The notes under the pieces are model-generated. The model was not told the DNA's origin, ran no database searches, and saw only the letters and a program-made list of their open reading frames with translations. The translations under genes and the position numbers were made by a program. This document shows positions 8,486-18,046 of a stretch of DNA of 51,766 nucleotides, in pieces. Within the stretch, counting starts at the first letter, position 1; each line of letters opens with the position of its first letter. Origin of the DNA: an uncultured Anaeromassilibacillus sp. (GTDB taxonomy: Bacteria; Bacillota; Clostridia; Oscillospirales; Acutalibacteraceae); contig CAKNKY010000015.1 in assembly GCA_930987725.1 (NCBI GenBank), positions 1 through 51,766 on the forward strand, read 5' to 3'.

Positions 8486-8755
8486 ATGCGCCAGAAAAAA
8501 ATACCGATGCGGATGTGCGCCGGCTGCGGCGAACACAAGCCGAAGAAGGAACTTGTCCGGGTGGTGAAATCCCCGGAGGGGGAAATTTCCCTTGACACAA
8601 CCGGCCGCAAGCCGGGGCGCGGGGCGTATGTGTGCCGCAGCGCGGACTGCCTGCGCCTGGCGCGCAAGGCCCGCCGGCTGGAGAGAGCCTTCTCCTGCCA
8701 GATTCCAGACGAGGTATACGAACGCATGGAGGAGGAATTGAGCCGGAATGAATGA
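8486..8755 (+). CDS. rnpM: YlxR/RnpM, RNA-binding modulator of RNase P
   Basis: 89 residues: RMCAGCGEHKPKKELVRVV, then GRKPGRGAYVC, the hallmark YlxR (DUF448) signature with paired cysteines and a basic RNA-binding surface. YlxR was recently characterised as RnpM, a modulator of RNase P activity; older annotation is a nucleic-acid-binding protein. GAGGTGG precedes the ATG. A GC-rich hairpin (8324-8357) sits in the gap after nusA. It overlaps the next gene by 8 nt. Confidence 0.93.
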   Translation: MRQKKIPMRMCAGCGEHKPKKELVRVVKSPEGEISLDTTGRKPGRGAYVCRSADCLRLARKARRLERAFSCQIPDEVYERMEEELSRNE

Positions 8756-9077
8756 GAGGGAACGGTTTCTCTCCTTCCTGGGCATCGCCCGGAAGGCCGG
8801 GAAGCTTTCCATGGGGGCGGACGAAGCCTGCAAGGCCATGGAAACGGGCCGGGTGCGGCTGCTCCTGCTCGCGCAGGATCTCTCCCCCCGTTCGGAGCGG
8901 CGGATGCGCGCCGCAGCCGAAACGAGTGGGGTACCGGCGTTCTGCGCCGGCGTGCAGATGGACGAAATCGCCCTTGCGGTGGGGAAGCGGACCGGTATCC
9001 TCGCCGTGACGGACGGCGGTTTCGCCGAAAAGCTGACGACGATGCTCGCCACGGCCGATCCGGCCGCGCGCGCTTGA
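8748..9077 (+). CDS. ylxQ: YlxQ, L7Ae-family RNA-binding protein
   Basis: 109 residues with the L7Ae/L30e fold signature: FLGIARKAGKLSMGADEACKAM, LLLLAQDLSPRSERRM, then VGKRTGILAVTDGGFA. Members bind kink-turn RNA; YlxQ itself has no firmly established target. It starts inside the end of ylxR, which implies translational coupling. Confidence 0.92.
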   Translation: MNERERFLSFLGIARKAGKLSMGADEACKAMETGRVRLLLLAQDLSPRSERRMRAAAETSGVPAFCAGVQMDEIALAVGKRTGILAVTDGGFAEKLTTMLATADPAARA

Positions 9078-9095
9078 GGAGGTTTGATTCGATTG

Positions 9096-11708
9096 ATGAT
9101 TAAATACAGGGTCCACGAGGTGGCAAAGGATCTGAACGTTCCGAATAAGGATGTGCTCGACGCGCTGCAGAAGTACTGCGGAGAGACGAAGAAACATATG
9201 ACGGCGCTCACCGAGCAGGAGCTCGACGTGGTGTTTGAATCCTTCACCCAGTCCCATGAAGTGAAGAGCTTTGACGACTATTTCGCCGCGGCCAACGAGC
9301 CGAAGGTGACGGTGACGCAGGAGGCAGAGCCGGCTGCACAGCCGGTACAGCAGCCCGCGCCGCAGCCCGCCGCGCAGCAGCAGCCGGCGGCCCAGCAGAA
9401 GACGGCCGCGGCGGCCGTTTCCGATCGCCGCCCGAGCAACACGGCCCGCCCGCAGAACGGCGACCGCCCGCAGAACGGCCAGCGCGGCGATCGCCAGAAC
9501 GGCCGTGACAGAAACCGCGGCGACCGCCAGAACGACCGCCGCCAGAATGGCGCGGCCCGCCCGCAGAACGGCGACCGCCCGCAGAACGGCCAGCGCGGCA
9601 ACCGCCAGAATGACCGCCGCCAGCAGCCGGCCGCCCAGCAGAGCCGCGCGCCGCAGCAGCGCCCGGCCGCCCAGCAGCAGCCGAAGGCCGTGCCGCAGGG
9701 CCAGCCCGGCCAGGAGACGACGGTGCGCCACCGCGAGGGCCGCATTGTGGACACGCGCGCCTCGCATGTGGAGCTGGAAAAATACAATGAAAAGTATGAC
9801 CGCCTGGCTTCCGAGAAGATGAACCGCGTGGACAGCACGGTGCAGAAGCAGAAGCTCACGCAGCGCAGCAGCCAGTACCGCGGCAAGCCGAAGGGATCCC
9901 GCAAGGAGACGGAGGCCGAGCGCATGCGCCGCATCGCGCTTGAGCGCAAGCAGAAGCACATGACCATCCAGGTGCCGGACGAGATCACCGTGGGCGAGCT
10001 CGCGCTGCGTCTGAAGGCAACGGCGGCCGAGGTCATCAAGAAGCTGATGGCGCTCGGCGTGTTCGCCTCCATCAACGACACGATCGATTTCGACACGGCC
10101 TCCCTCGTGGCGATGGAATTCCACGCGAAGGTGGAGAAGGAAGTCGTGGTGACGATCGAGGAGCAGATCATCGACGACAGCGAAGACGACGACGCGAACC
10201 TCGTGCCGCGCGCCCCCGTCGTGGTCGTGATGGGCCACGTTGACCACGGCAAGACCTCCCTGCTCGACCGCATCCGCCACACGCACGTGACGGACACCGA
10301 GGCCGGCGGCATCACACAGCACATCGGCGCATACCGCGTGCAGATCGACGACCGCACGATCACCTTCCTCGACACGCCCGGCCACGCCGCGTTCACCACG
10401 ATGCGCGCCCGCGGCGCCCAGGTGACGGACATCGCGATCCTCGTCGTGGCGGCGGACGACGGCATCATGCCGCAGACGGTGGAGGCCATCAACCACGCGA
10501 AGGCCGCGAACGTGAGCATCATCGTGGCGATCAACAAGATGGATAAGCCGGGCGCAAACCCGGACCACGTGCTGCAGCAGCTCACCGAATATGAGCTCGT
10601 GCCGGAGGAATGGGGCGGCGACACGCCGTGCATCCGCGTGTCCGCGCTCACCGGCGAGGGCATCGACGAGCTGCTCGAGATGGTTGTGCTCGTGGCCGAC
10701 CTCAAGGAGCTCAAGGCCAACCCGGATCGCCCGGCCAAGGGCACCGTGGTGGAGGCAAGGCTCGACAAAGGCCGCGGCCCGGTGGCCACCGTGCTCGTGC
10801 AGAACGGCACGCTGCGCCCCGGCGACATCGTGGTGGCCGGCACGACCGTGGGCCGTGTGCGCGCCATGACGGACGAGCGCGGCCGCCGCATCCAGGAGGC
10901 CGGGCCGAGCGTGCCGGTTGAGATCACCGGCCTGGACAACGTGCCCGTGGGCGGCGATATCCTGAACGCCGTCTCCGACGAGCGCCTCGCCCGCGAGCTC
11001 GTGGAGCAGCGCCGCACCGAGCAGAAGGAAGAGCAGTTCAACGCACGCACGAAGGTGACGCTCGACAACCTGTTCGACCAGATGCAGCAGGGCGAGATGA
11101 AGGAGCTCAAGATCATCGTGAAGGCGGATGTGCAGGGCTCCGTGGAGGCCGTGCGCCAGTCGCTCGAGAAGCTCTCGAACGACGAGGTGCGCGTGGCGGT
11201 CATCCACGGCGGCGTGGGCGCGATCAACGAGTCCGACGTGATGCTCGCGAACGCTTCGAACGCCATCATCGTCGGCTTCAACGTGCGCCCCGACCCGGTG
11301 GCCGAGGAGAACGCGAAGCGCGACAACGTGGACATGCGCCTTTACCGCATCATCTATGACTGCATCGACGAGATCGAGTCTGCCATGAAGGGCATGCTCG
11401 CGCCGAAGTACCGCGAGGTGGAGCTGGGCCGCGCCGAGGTGCGCGAGGTCTACAAGATCAGCAGCGTGGGCACCATCGCCGGTTCGCACGTGACGACGGG
11501 CAAGATCACGCGCACCGCGCAGATCCGCGTCGTGCGCGACGGCATCGTCGTGGCCGAGGACAAAATCGCCTCGCTGCGCCGCTTCAAGGACGATGTGAAG
11601 GAAGTGGCCGGCGGCTACGACTGCGGCATCGGCCTGGAGCGCTTCAACGACGTGAAGGTGGGCGACATGCTGGAAGCCTTCACGATAGAGGAATACCGCG
11701 AAGCCTGA
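9096..11708 (+). CDS. infB: Translation initiation factor IF-2
   Basis: About 870 residues. Order: N-terminal IF2N helix domain ([15 protein letters not shown]), a long low-complexity linker (about residues 70-215) rich in Q, N, R, P with two near-identical [14 protein letters not shown] blocks, a second IF2N domain ([16 protein letters not shown]), GTPase domain with [16 protein letters not shown] and NKMD, then domains II-IV. IF-2 places fMet-tRNA on the 30S and promotes subunit joining. GAGGAGG lies about 13 nt before this ATG; in-frame TTG codons lie just upstream. Family length is variable because of the linker. Confidence 0.97.
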   Translation: MIKYRVHEVAKDLNVPNKDVLDALQKYCGETKKHMTALTEQELDVVFESFTQSHEVKSFDDYFAAANEPKVTVTQEAEPAAQPVQQPAPQPAAQQQPAAQQKTAAAAVSDRRPSNTARPQNGDRPQNGQRGDRQNGRDRNRGDRQNDRRQNGAARPQNGDRPQNGQRGNRQNDRRQQPAAQQSRAPQQRPAAQQQPKAVPQGQPGQETTVRHREGRIVDTRASHVELEKYNEKYDRLASEKMNRVDSTVQKQKLTQRSSQYRGKPKGSRKETEAERMRRIALERKQKHMTIQVPDEITVGELALRLKATAAEVIKKLMALGVFASINDTIDFDTASLVAMEFHAKVEKEVVVTIEEQIIDDSEDDDANLVPRAPVVVVMGHVDHGKTSLLDRIRHTHVTDTEAGGITQHIGAYRVQIDDRTITFLDTPGHAAFTTMRARGAQVTDIAILVVAADDGIMPQTVEAINHAKAANVSIIVAINKMDKPGANPDHVLQQLTEYELVPEEWGGDTPCIRVSALTGEGIDELLEMVVLVADLKELKANPDRPAKGTVVEARLDKGRGPVATVLVQNGTLRPGDIVVAGTTVGRVRAMTDERGRRIQEAGPSVPVEITGLDNVPVGGDILNAVSDERLARELVEQRRTEQKEEQFNARTKVTLDNLFDQMQQGEMKELKIIVKADVQGSVEAVRQSLEKLSNDEVRVAVIHGGVGAINESDVMLANASNAIIVGFNVRPDPVAEENAKRDNVDMRLYRIIYDCIDEIESAMKGMLAPKYREVELGRAEVREVYKISSVGTIAGSHVTTGKITRTAQIRVVRDGIVVAEDKIASLRRFKDDVKEVAGGYDCGIGLERFNDVKVGDMLEAFTIEEYREA

Positions 11709-11727
11709 GAAAAAGGGAGGTGCGCTT

Positions 11728-12120
11728 ATGCCGAGCCATAAGCTGGGAAGGACGACGGAGGATATCCGCCGCGAGCTTTCCGCCCTGCTGCGCGAGCTGA
11801 AGGACCCGCGCACGCAGAACATGCTGCTGAGCATCGTGCGCGTGGAGGTGACGAACGATCTCTCCTACTGCACGGTGTATGTGAGCGCCATGGAGGGCCT
11901 CGACCGCGCCAAAACGGCCGTGCAGGGCCTGAAATCCGCCTCCGGCTTCCTGCGGCGGGAGCTGGGCCGGCGGCTGCAGCTGCGCCATGTGCCGGAGCTG
12001 ATCTTCAAGGCCACCGATTCCATCGCCTACGGCGCGAACATCAGCCGCATCCTGCACGATCTGGGGATGGAGCCGGAACAGCAGCCAAAAGACGGACAAG
12101 AGGAAGAAGAGGGGACCTGA
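11728..12120 (+). CDS. rbfA: Ribosome-binding factor A
   Basis: 130 residues: KH-type fold with IRRELSALLRELKDPRT, LSIVRVEVTNDLSYCTVYVS and LRHVPELIFKATDSI, plus an acidic tail. RbfA binds the 30S near 16S helix 1 during cold-sensitive maturation. It follows infB by 19 nt with GGGAGG before the ATG. Confidence 0.96.
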   Translation: MPSHKLGRTTEDIRRELSALLRELKDPRTQNMLLSIVRVEVTNDLSYCTVYVSAMEGLDRAKTAVQGLKSASGFLRRELGRRLQLRHVPELIFKATDSIAYGANISRILHDLGMEPEQQPKDGQEEEEGT

Positions 12121-12167
12121 GCGCACTGGGGACACAGGCCAGGGCTTGAAGCAAAGGAGGCGGCGAG

Positions 12168-13166
12168 ATGGCAGGGCTGCGGGCGGCAGCGCAATTCCTG
12201 AAACAGACGGACAACATCCTGGTGCTCTGCCACCAGTTCCCGGACGGCGACACGCTCGGCTCCGCATATGCGCTCTGCCGCGCGCTGCAGCAGATCGGCA
12301 AACACGCCGCCGTGGCTTGCTCCCACGAACCGGGGCGGCAGTACCGCTTTCTGGAGGACGCCGTGAAGCGCGAGAGCTTTTCGCCGCGCGCCGTCGTGAC
12401 GGTGGACGTGGCGGCCCCCTCGCTGCTGGGCGAACCGATCCTCTCGCGCTACGGCGCCAGGGTGGATCTCTGCCTCGATCACCACGCCTCGCGCCAGCCG
12501 TATGCGCGCCTGACGTATGTGGACACCTCCGCGGCCGCCGCGGCGGAGGTGATCTATGAGCTGATCCCGCTGCTGGGCGCCGTGGTGGACGAGCCGGCGG
12601 CCGCATGCCTTTACACGGCCCTCATCACCGACACAAACGGCTTCCGCCTGCCGAACACGACGCCGCGCACGATGCGGATCGCGGCCGATCTCATGGAGCG
12701 GGGCGTGGACGCGGCGCGGCTCAACCGGCTTCTGCTGGATCTGAAGAGCCGCGGCTTCCTGGAGCTGGAGCGCCGGGCGCTCGGCTCGCTGCGCTATTTC
12801 TTCGGCGGGCTGTGCGCCGCCGTGTGCCTGACGCGCGAGATGATCGACGCGTGCGGCGTGCGCGACGAGGAGACGGATCCGCTGCCGGCGCTGCCGCGCC
12901 AGGTGGAGGGCGTGCTCGTGGGCGTGACGCTGCGCGAAAAGCAGAACGGCGATTACCGCGTCTCGCTGCGCACGCAGTCCGGCCTGAACGCCGCGCAGAT
13001 CTGCGAGCGATTCGGCGGGGGCGGCCACCCGAGCGCCGCCGGGTGCACAATCCGCCGCCCGGAGGGCGCGGATCCCTGCGGGACGGCGCTGCGCCGCATT
13101 GTGGAGGCCGTGGGGGATTCGCTGCGCGGCCATGGCATCCACGCAAAGGAGGGAGAGACGCAATGA
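12168..13166 (+). CDS. nrnA: Bifunctional oligoribonuclease/PAP phosphatase NrnA
   Basis: 332 residues, DHH/DHHA1 family. The N-terminal DHH domain carries CHQFPDGDTLGSAYAL, VTVDVA and LDHHASRQPYA; the C-terminal DHHA1 domain has the substrate loop FGGGGHPSAAG. NrnA degrades 2-5 nt RNA and dephosphorylates 3'-phosphoadenosine 5'-phosphate. The usual first-motif His is present (CHQFPDGD). Ends with an ATGA overlap into truB. Confidence 0.94.
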   Translation: MAGLRAAAQFLKQTDNILVLCHQFPDGDTLGSAYALCRALQQIGKHAAVACSHEPGRQYRFLEDAVKRESFSPRAVVTVDVAAPSLLGEPILSRYGARVDLCLDHHASRQPYARLTYVDTSAAAAAEVIYELIPLLGAVVDEPAAACLYTALITDTNGFRLPNTTPRTMRIAADLMERGVDAARLNRLLLDLKSRGFLELERRALGSLRYFFGGLCAAVCLTREMIDACGVRDEETDPLPALPRQVEGVLVGVTLREKQNGDYRVSLRTQSGLNAAQICERFGGGGHPSAAGCTIRRPEGADPCGTALRRIVEAVGDSLRGHGIHAKEGETQ

Positions 13167-14101
13167 CGGGCGTTTTCGTGCTCGACAAACCGGCCGGCAT
13201 GACCTCCTTCGGCGCGGTGGCGGCGGCGCGCCGCCTGTTCGGGGAAAAGCGGATCGGCCACACCGGCACGCTGGACCCGATGGCCACGGGCGTGCTGCCG
13301 CTGCTGTTGGGCAGGGCGGCGCGCGCCGCAGCCCTTCTGCCGGAGACGGAAAAGGAATACGACGCCGCCTTCGCGCTGGGCGCCGCCACAGACACGGAGG
13401 ACAGCACCGGCCGCGTGACGGAGCGGACGGGCGCGCGCGTTTCGGAACCGGAGCTGCGGGCCGCCCTGCCCGCTTTTTGCGGCGGCATTCTGCAGATTCC
13501 GCCGATGTATTCGGCCGTCCACCGCGACGGGCGGCGGCTTTACGAGCTCGCGCGGGAGGGCCTCGTGGTGGAGCGCGAGCCGCGCCCCGTGCGCGTGGAC
13601 CGGCTGGAGCTGACGTCCTTCGACGCGGAAAGCCAGACGGGCACGCTCTCGATCCGCTGCTCCAAGGGCACGTACGTGCGCACGCTGATCTGCGATCTGG
13701 CGCGCGCGTGCGGCACGCTGGGCATGATGACATCGCTGCGGCGCACGGCCGCCTGCGGCTTTTCGCTCGAGGACGCCGTGCCGCTCGAGACGGCGCGGGG
13801 CCTCGCGGAATCGGGGGAGCTCGACGCGCTTGTGCGCCCGGTGGACAGCCTCTTCCCCGCTCTGCGGCGGGTGGCGGTGAGCGGCGCGCAGGCTGTGCGG
13901 TTTGCCAACGGCGGCGCGCTCGACCCGCAGCGCACCGCGCTGCGCACGGCGCCGGCCGCGCCCGGGGAACGGCTCCGGCTCTACGGCCCGGGCGGCGTGT
14001 TCCTGGGCCTGGCGGAGGAAAGAGACGGCGCGCTCGCCGTGCTGCGGCTGTTCTGCCTGCCGGAGGAAGCGGCCGCGGAAAAGGGGGAACCAGAAGGATG
14101 A
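13163..14101 (+). CDS. truB: tRNA pseudouridine-55 synthase
   Basis: 312 residues. MTGVFVLDKPAGMTSF start, catalytic block HTGTLDPMATGVLPLL (Asp of GTLDP), then RCSKGTYVRTLICDLA and a C-terminal PUA-like region. Makes pseudouridine 55 in the T-loop of tRNAs. The open frame extends about 560 nt upstream as an off-frame shadow of nrnA; the true start is the ATG in the ATGA overlap, with GGAGGGAG upstream. Confidence 0.96.
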   Translation: MTGVFVLDKPAGMTSFGAVAAARRLFGEKRIGHTGTLDPMATGVLPLLLGRAARAAALLPETEKEYDAAFALGAATDTEDSTGRVTERTGARVSEPELRAALPAFCGGILQIPPMYSAVHRDGRRLYELAREGLVVEREPRPVRVDRLELTSFDAESQTGTLSIRCSKGTYVRTLICDLARACGTLGMMTSLRRTAACGFSLEDAVPLETARGLAESGELDALVRPVDSLFPALRRVAVSGAQAVRFANGGALDPQRTALRTAPAAPGERLRLYGPGGVFLGLAEERDGALAVLRLFCLPEEAAAEKGEPEG

Positions 14102-14997
14102 AGCTCTATCACGACCTGCACCCGGCCGACCGCGAGACGGCCGTGGCCATCGGCGTGTTCGACGGCCTGCATCTCGGCCACCGGCGCGTCATCGGCGCGG
14201 CGATCGGCCGCGGCGTGTCGCCGGCCGTGTTCACATTTGAAACGGACATTCTGCGCGACGGCAAGCGCGCGCCCGTCCTGCTCACGCAGGAGCGGAAGAT
14301 CGGCCTGCTCGCGGAGATGGGCGTGGAACTTTGCTGGGCCGTGCCGTTTGCCGCCATCCACGAGATGGAGGCGCGCGACTTCGCCCGCGACGTGCTGGCC
14401 GGCGTGTGCCGCGCCACCACGGTGTGCTGCGGCTACAATTTCCGCTTCGGCAGAGGCGGCCTCGGCACGGCCGAATCGCTCACGTCGTTCGGGCAGGAGT
14501 TCGGCTTCCGCGTGTGCGTGGTCCCGCCCGTGGAGGCGGGCGGCCGGCCGGTGAGCAGCACGCGCATCCGCGCGCTGATCGCCGAGGGCGAGATCGAGGA
14601 GGCAAACGGTCTGCTGGGCCGCCCCTTCTCCTACACCTTCCCCGTGGTGCACGGGCGGCAGCTCGGCCGGCAGCTCGGCTTCCCCACCATCAACCAGAAC
14701 ATCCCGGCGGGCTTCGTGCTGCCGCGTTTTGGCGTCTACGCCTCGCTCGTGCACGTGGACGGCGAAAAATACTACGGCGTGACGAACGTGGGCGTGAAGC
14801 CTACGGTGGGCTCGCCGGGGCCGGTGTGCGAGACGTGGATGCCGGAGTACCGCGGGCGCGAGCTCTACGGCGACACGCTGCTCACGGAGCTGCACGGCTT
14901 CGTGCGCGACGAGCGCCGGTTTCCCGGCCTGGCGGAGCTGCGCGAGCAGATTTTCCGCGACCGCGAAACGGCGAAAAAAATGATTTACAAGCTTTGA
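14098..14997 (+). CDS. ribF: Bifunctional riboflavin kinase/FAD synthetase
   Basis: 299 residues. N-terminal nucleotidyltransferase domain with AIGVFDGLHLGHRRVI and SSTRIRALIAEGEIEEAN; C-terminal kinase domain with GRQLGRQLGFPTINQN and GVTNVGVKPTV. Converts riboflavin to FMN and FAD. Overlaps truB by ATGA. The rpsO promoter overlaps its last codons. Confidence 0.96.
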   Translation: MKLYHDLHPADRETAVAIGVFDGLHLGHRRVIGAAIGRGVSPAVFTFETDILRDGKRAPVLLTQERKIGLLAEMGVELCWAVPFAAIHEMEARDFARDVLAGVCRATTVCCGYNFRFGRGGLGTAESLTSFGQEFGFRVCVVPPVEAGGRPVSSTRIRALIAEGEIEEANGLLGRPFSYTFPVVHGRQLGRQLGFPTINQNIPAGFVLPRFGVYASLVHVDGEKYYGVTNVGVKPTVGSPGPVCETWMPEYRGRELYGDTLLTELHGFVRDERRFPGLAELREQIFRDRETAKKMIYKL

Positions 14998-15012
14998 GAT
15001 CTGTGTTATACT
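14984..15012 (+). promoter_or_regulatory. Promoter of rpsO (overlaps ribF 3' end)
   Basis: TTTACA (14984-14989), 17 nt, TATACT (15007-15012). The -35 lies inside the final ribF codons. The predicted transcript starts near 15019. Confidence 0.75.
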
Positions 15013-15018
15013 AAGGCA

Positions 15019-15176
15019 GCGCCGCACAAGCCGCACCGGCCCCGCGCCGGGTGCGCGTTTTGAGCGAAGCAGCAGCATCCTCCGCTCCGCGGATCAGGGG
15101 GCAAGCCCCGGACGGGGAATTTCACCGGCCCTGTTCTGCGCGGTGGGAGACAAGAATTTGGAAAGGTGGAATACCA
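15019..15176 (+). promoter_or_regulatory. Structured rpsO leader, possible S15 autoregulatory region
   Basis: About 160 nt of untranslated leader between promoter and rpsO with several GC-rich stems, for example CCGGC/GCCGG near 15041-15055. S15 represses its own mRNA through different structures in different bacteria; this leader is a candidate, but I cannot match it to a described class. Confidence 0.4.
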
Positions 15177-15440
15177 ATGCTGAAGGAAGAAAAGACTGCG
15201 ATCATCAAGGAGTACGCCACGCATGAGGGCGACACCGGTTCCCCGGAGGTTCAGGTTGCCGTGCTGACGAAGCGCATCAGCGACCTCACCGAGCACCTGA
15301 AGACGCACCAGAAGGATCACCACAGCCGCCGCGGCCTGCTGAAGATGGTCGGGCAGAGAAGGAACCTGCTCAACTACCTGATGCGCGTCGACATCACGCG
15401 TTACCGTTCGCTGATCGAGCGTCTGGGCATCCGCAAGTAA
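15177..15440 (+). CDS. rpsO: 30S ribosomal protein S15
   Basis: 87 residues. Hallmarks are [38 protein letters not shown] and [12 protein letters not shown]. Binds the 16S three-way junction early in assembly. GGAAAGGTGG precedes the ATG. Its usual neighbour pnp follows after a terminator. Confidence 0.98.
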   Translation: MLKEEKTAIIKEYATHEGDTGSPEVQVAVLTKRISDLTEHLKTHQKDHHSRRGLLKMVGQRRNLLNYLMRVDITRYRSLIERLGIRK

Positions 15441-15458
15441 AACAAAACGCAACAGCCG

Positions 15459-15489
15459 GGCAGGCGGGGCACAGACCCCGCCTGCCTTT
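15459..15489 (+). terminator. Terminator after rpsO
   Basis: GGCAGGCGGGG (15459-15469) pairs with CCCCGCCTGCC (15476-15486), followed by TTTG. The T-run is short, so read-through into pnp is likely. Confidence 0.7.
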
Positions 15490-15581
15490 GTGGCATTAAG
15501 GCGGCGCGCGGCCGCTTGGCACGGGCCGCCGCGCGGGGCGGAAACGGCCTGCCCTGCGCGATTCTGCCCCGCTGCGAACAG

Positions 15582-15666
15582 GCGGGAGATGGACCTGCTT
15601 TAGCAGTGAAATGCACGCCCCTGCGCGGGGCGCGGATTTTATTGCTAAACAGGGCGAATCTCCCGC
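15582..15666 (+). promoter_or_regulatory. Long stem-loop in the pnp leader
   Basis: Nested pairing: GCGGGAGAT (15582-15590) with ATCTCCCGC (15658-15666); CCTG (15594-15597) with CAGG (15650-15653); TTTAGCAGTGAAAT (15599-15612) with ATTTTATTGCTAAA (15636-15649, two G-U pairs); and a GCCCC/GGGGC tip. It ends 15 nt before the pnp Shine-Dalgarno. By analogy with the E. coli pnp leader (RNase III cut, PNPase autocontrol) it may be a processing or autoregulatory site; that function is inferred. Confidence 0.65.
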
Positions 15667-15695
15667 TATCTGAGAAAGAAAAGGAGGATCCCCCA

Positions 15696-17972
15696 GTGTT
15701 TGAAAATTTCCGCACGTTCGAAACAGACTTCGCCGGCCGGCCGCTCGTGATTGAAACCGGCAAGATGGCCGGCCTGGCCAACGGCGCCTGCCTCGTCCGC
15801 TACGGCGAGACGGTCGTGCACGTGGCGGTTACGGCTTCCGCCAAACCGCGCGAGGGCATCGACTTCTTCCCCCTCTCCGTCGATTTCGAGGAGAAGCTCT
15901 ACTCCGTGGGCAAAATCCCCGGCTCCTTCCTCAAGCGTGAGGGCCGCCCGACGGACAAGGCGATCCTCGCCAGCCGCATGATCGACCGCCCGATCCGCCC
16001 GCTGTTCCCGAAGGACATGCGCAACGACGTTTCGGTGGTGTGCACCGTGATGAGCGTGGACCAAGACTGCTCGCCCGAGATCGCCGGCATGGTGGGCGTG
16101 AGCGTGGCGCTCTCGATCTCCGACATCCCGTGGCACGGCCCGATCTCCGGCGTCTCCGTCGGCCTGGTGGACGGCGCCTATGTGATCAACCCCACCTCCG
16201 CCCAGCGCGCCGTGAGCCGCATGGCCGTGACGGTGGCCTCCACGGACGAGCGCATCGCGATGATCGAGGCCGGAGCCGACATCGTCTCCGACGAGGAGAT
16301 GTATGAGGGCATCATGGCCGGCCACGAGGCGAACCAGAAGATCATCTCCTTCATCAAGGGGATCCAGGCGCAGATCGGCAAGCCGAAGTTCACGTATCCG
16401 GCCGTGCACGCCAGCGATGAAATGCAGGACGCCGTGCGCGCTTATGCGCTCGAGGACATCCAGGCCGCGCTCGACACGGACGACAAGAATGTGCGCGACG
16501 AGCGCCTGAAACCCGTTTACGAAAAAGTGCACGAGCACTTTGCCGAGCTCTACCCCGGCCAGGAGGCCGAGATCGACGAGTGCCTCTACAAAACGCAGAA
16601 ATACGTCGTGCGCCGCTGGCTGCTCGACTACCAGAAGCGCGTGGACGGCCGCGGCATGGACGAGATGCGCCCGCTGGCCGCGGAAGTCGGCCTGCTGCCG
16701 CGCGCCCACGGCTCCGGCCTCTTCACCCGCGGGCAGACGCAGGTGCTCACCATCGCCACGCTCGGCCCGGTGAGCGACCAGCAGATGCTCGACGGCATCG
16801 ACGAGGAGGAGTTCAAGCGCTACATGCACCAGTACAACTTCCCCTCCTATTCCGTGGGCGAGACGAAGCCGAGCCGCGGCCCCGGCCGCCGCGAGATCGG
16901 CCACGGCGCGCTGGCAGAGCGCGCCCTGCTGCCGGTCATCCCCTCCGTGGAGGAGTTCCCCTATGCCTACCGCCTCGTCTCCGAGGTGCTCAGCTCGAAC
17001 GGCTCCACCTCGCAGGCCTCCGTGTGCGGCTCTACGCTCGCCCTCATGGACGCGGGCGTGCCGATCAAGGCGCCGGTGGCCGGCATCTCCTGCGGCCTCA
17101 TCACCGAGGGCGCGCGCTGGATGACGATGGTGGACATCCAGGGCCTCGAGGACTTCTTCGGCGACATGGATTTCAAGGTGGCCGGCACGAAGGAAGGCAT
17201 CACGGCCATCCAGATGGACCTGAAGATCAGCGGCCTGCTGCCGGAAATGGTGAAGGAAGCGCTCGAAAAGACGCACAAGGCCCGCAACTACATCATCGAC
17301 GAGGTGCTGCTCAAGGCCATCCCCGCGCCGCGCAAGGAGCTCTCGCCCTATGCGCCGAAGATGATGAGCACCGTCATCCCCGTGGAGAAGATCCGCGAGG
17401 TCATCGGCACCGGCGGCAAGGTGATCCAGAAGATCTGCGCCGAATGCGGCGTGAAGATGGACGTGGAGGAGGACGGACACGTGTTCATCTCCGGCCTGGA
17501 CGCCGAGAACTGCCGCCGCGCGCTCTCGATCGTCGACACCATCGTGAACGATCCGGAGCCGGGCGCCATCTACAAGGGCAAGGTCACGCGCCTGATGGAC
17601 TTCGGCGCGTTCGTGGAGATCGCCCCCGGCAAGGAGGGCCTCGTGCACATCTCGCGTCTTGACGTGAAGCGCACCGAGAAGGTGACGGACGCCGTGAACG
17701 TGGGCGACGAGGTGATGGTGAAGGTGCTCGAGATCGACGACAAGGGCCGCCTGAACCTTTCCCGCCGCGACGCGCTGATTGAGGTGGAGGGCCTTGTGCC
17801 GGAGAACGAGATCTCCGACGCGCCGCGCCGCCCCCGCCGCGACCACGGCCCGCGCCGCGACGACAGGCCGCGCCGTGAGGATCGCCCGCGCGCGAGCAAC
17901 GGATTCTATGCCAACACGAACAAGCCGCGCAGTCACAGCCAGGAAGGCGGCGAAAACGGCGGCGAGGAATAA
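15696..17972 (+). CDS. pnp: Polyribonucleotide nucleotidyltransferase (PNPase)
   Basis: 758 residues. Two RNase PH domains (second with RTEIGHGAL-like [15 protein letters not shown]), a linker helical domain, a KH domain with [15 protein letters not shown], an S1 domain ([15 protein letters not shown]) and an Arg/Asp-rich basic tail. Phosphorolytic 3'-5' exonuclease of mRNA decay. GTG start chosen because AAGGAGG lies 8 nt upstream and [15 protein letters not shown] is the family N-terminus; the open frame extends further without a ribosome site. Confidence 0.97.
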   Translation: MFENFRTFETDFAGRPLVIETGKMAGLANGACLVRYGETVVHVAVTASAKPREGIDFFPLSVDFEEKLYSVGKIPGSFLKREGRPTDKAILASRMIDRPIRPLFPKDMRNDVSVVCTVMSVDQDCSPEIAGMVGVSVALSISDIPWHGPISGVSVGLVDGAYVINPTSAQRAVSRMAVTVASTDERIAMIEAGADIVSDEEMYEGIMAGHEANQKIISFIKGIQAQIGKPKFTYPAVHASDEMQDAVRAYALEDIQAALDTDDKNVRDERLKPVYEKVHEHFAELYPGQEAEIDECLYKTQKYVVRRWLLDYQKRVDGRGMDEMRPLAAEVGLLPRAHGSGLFTRGQTQVLTIATLGPVSDQQMLDGIDEEEFKRYMHQYNFPSYSVGETKPSRGPGRREIGHGALAERALLPVIPSVEEFPYAYRLVSEVLSSNGSTSQASVCGSTLALMDAGVPIKAPVAGISCGLITEGARWMTMVDIQGLEDFFGDMDFKVAGTKEGITAIQMDLKISGLLPEMVKEALEKTHKARNYIIDEVLLKAIPAPRKELSPYAPKMMSTVIPVEKIREVIGTGGKVIQKICAECGVKMDVEEDGHVFISGLDAENCRRALSIVDTIVNDPEPGAIYKGKVTRLMDFGAFVEIAPGKEGLVHISRLDVKRTEKVTDAVNVGDEVMVKVLEIDDKGRLNLSRRDALIEVEGLVPENEISDAPRRPRRDHGPRRDDRPRREDRPRASNGFYANTNKPRSHSQEGGENGGEE

Positions 17973-17984
17973 ACCAGCCAGGGA

Positions 17985-18022
17985 AAGGAGCTGCCGGAGC
18001 GTTTGGCTTGCGGCGGCTCTTT
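17985..18022 (+). terminator. Hairpin between pnp and proB
   Basis: AAAGGAGCTGCCG (from 17984) pairs with CGGCGGCTCTTT (18011-18022), with G-U pairs, followed by CCTCATTTT. Likely pnp terminator or attenuator of proB. Confidence 0.5.
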
Positions 18023-18046
18023 CCTCATTTTGGGAGGAATCGGATC

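Noticed and set aside
8223-11834. 1203-codon open frame antisense to infB
   Set aside because: A shadow of the GC-rich infB frame; translation is His/Arg/Ala/Leu-rich without domains.
12605-13162. Upstream extension of truB
   Set aside because: Lies wholly inside nrnA in another frame; the ATGA overlap start has a ribosome site and matches the TruB N-terminus.
15019-15176. Assignment of the rpsO leader to a named S15-binding RNA class
   Set aside because: Could not match conserved bases of any described class by eye, so only a generic structured leader is reported.
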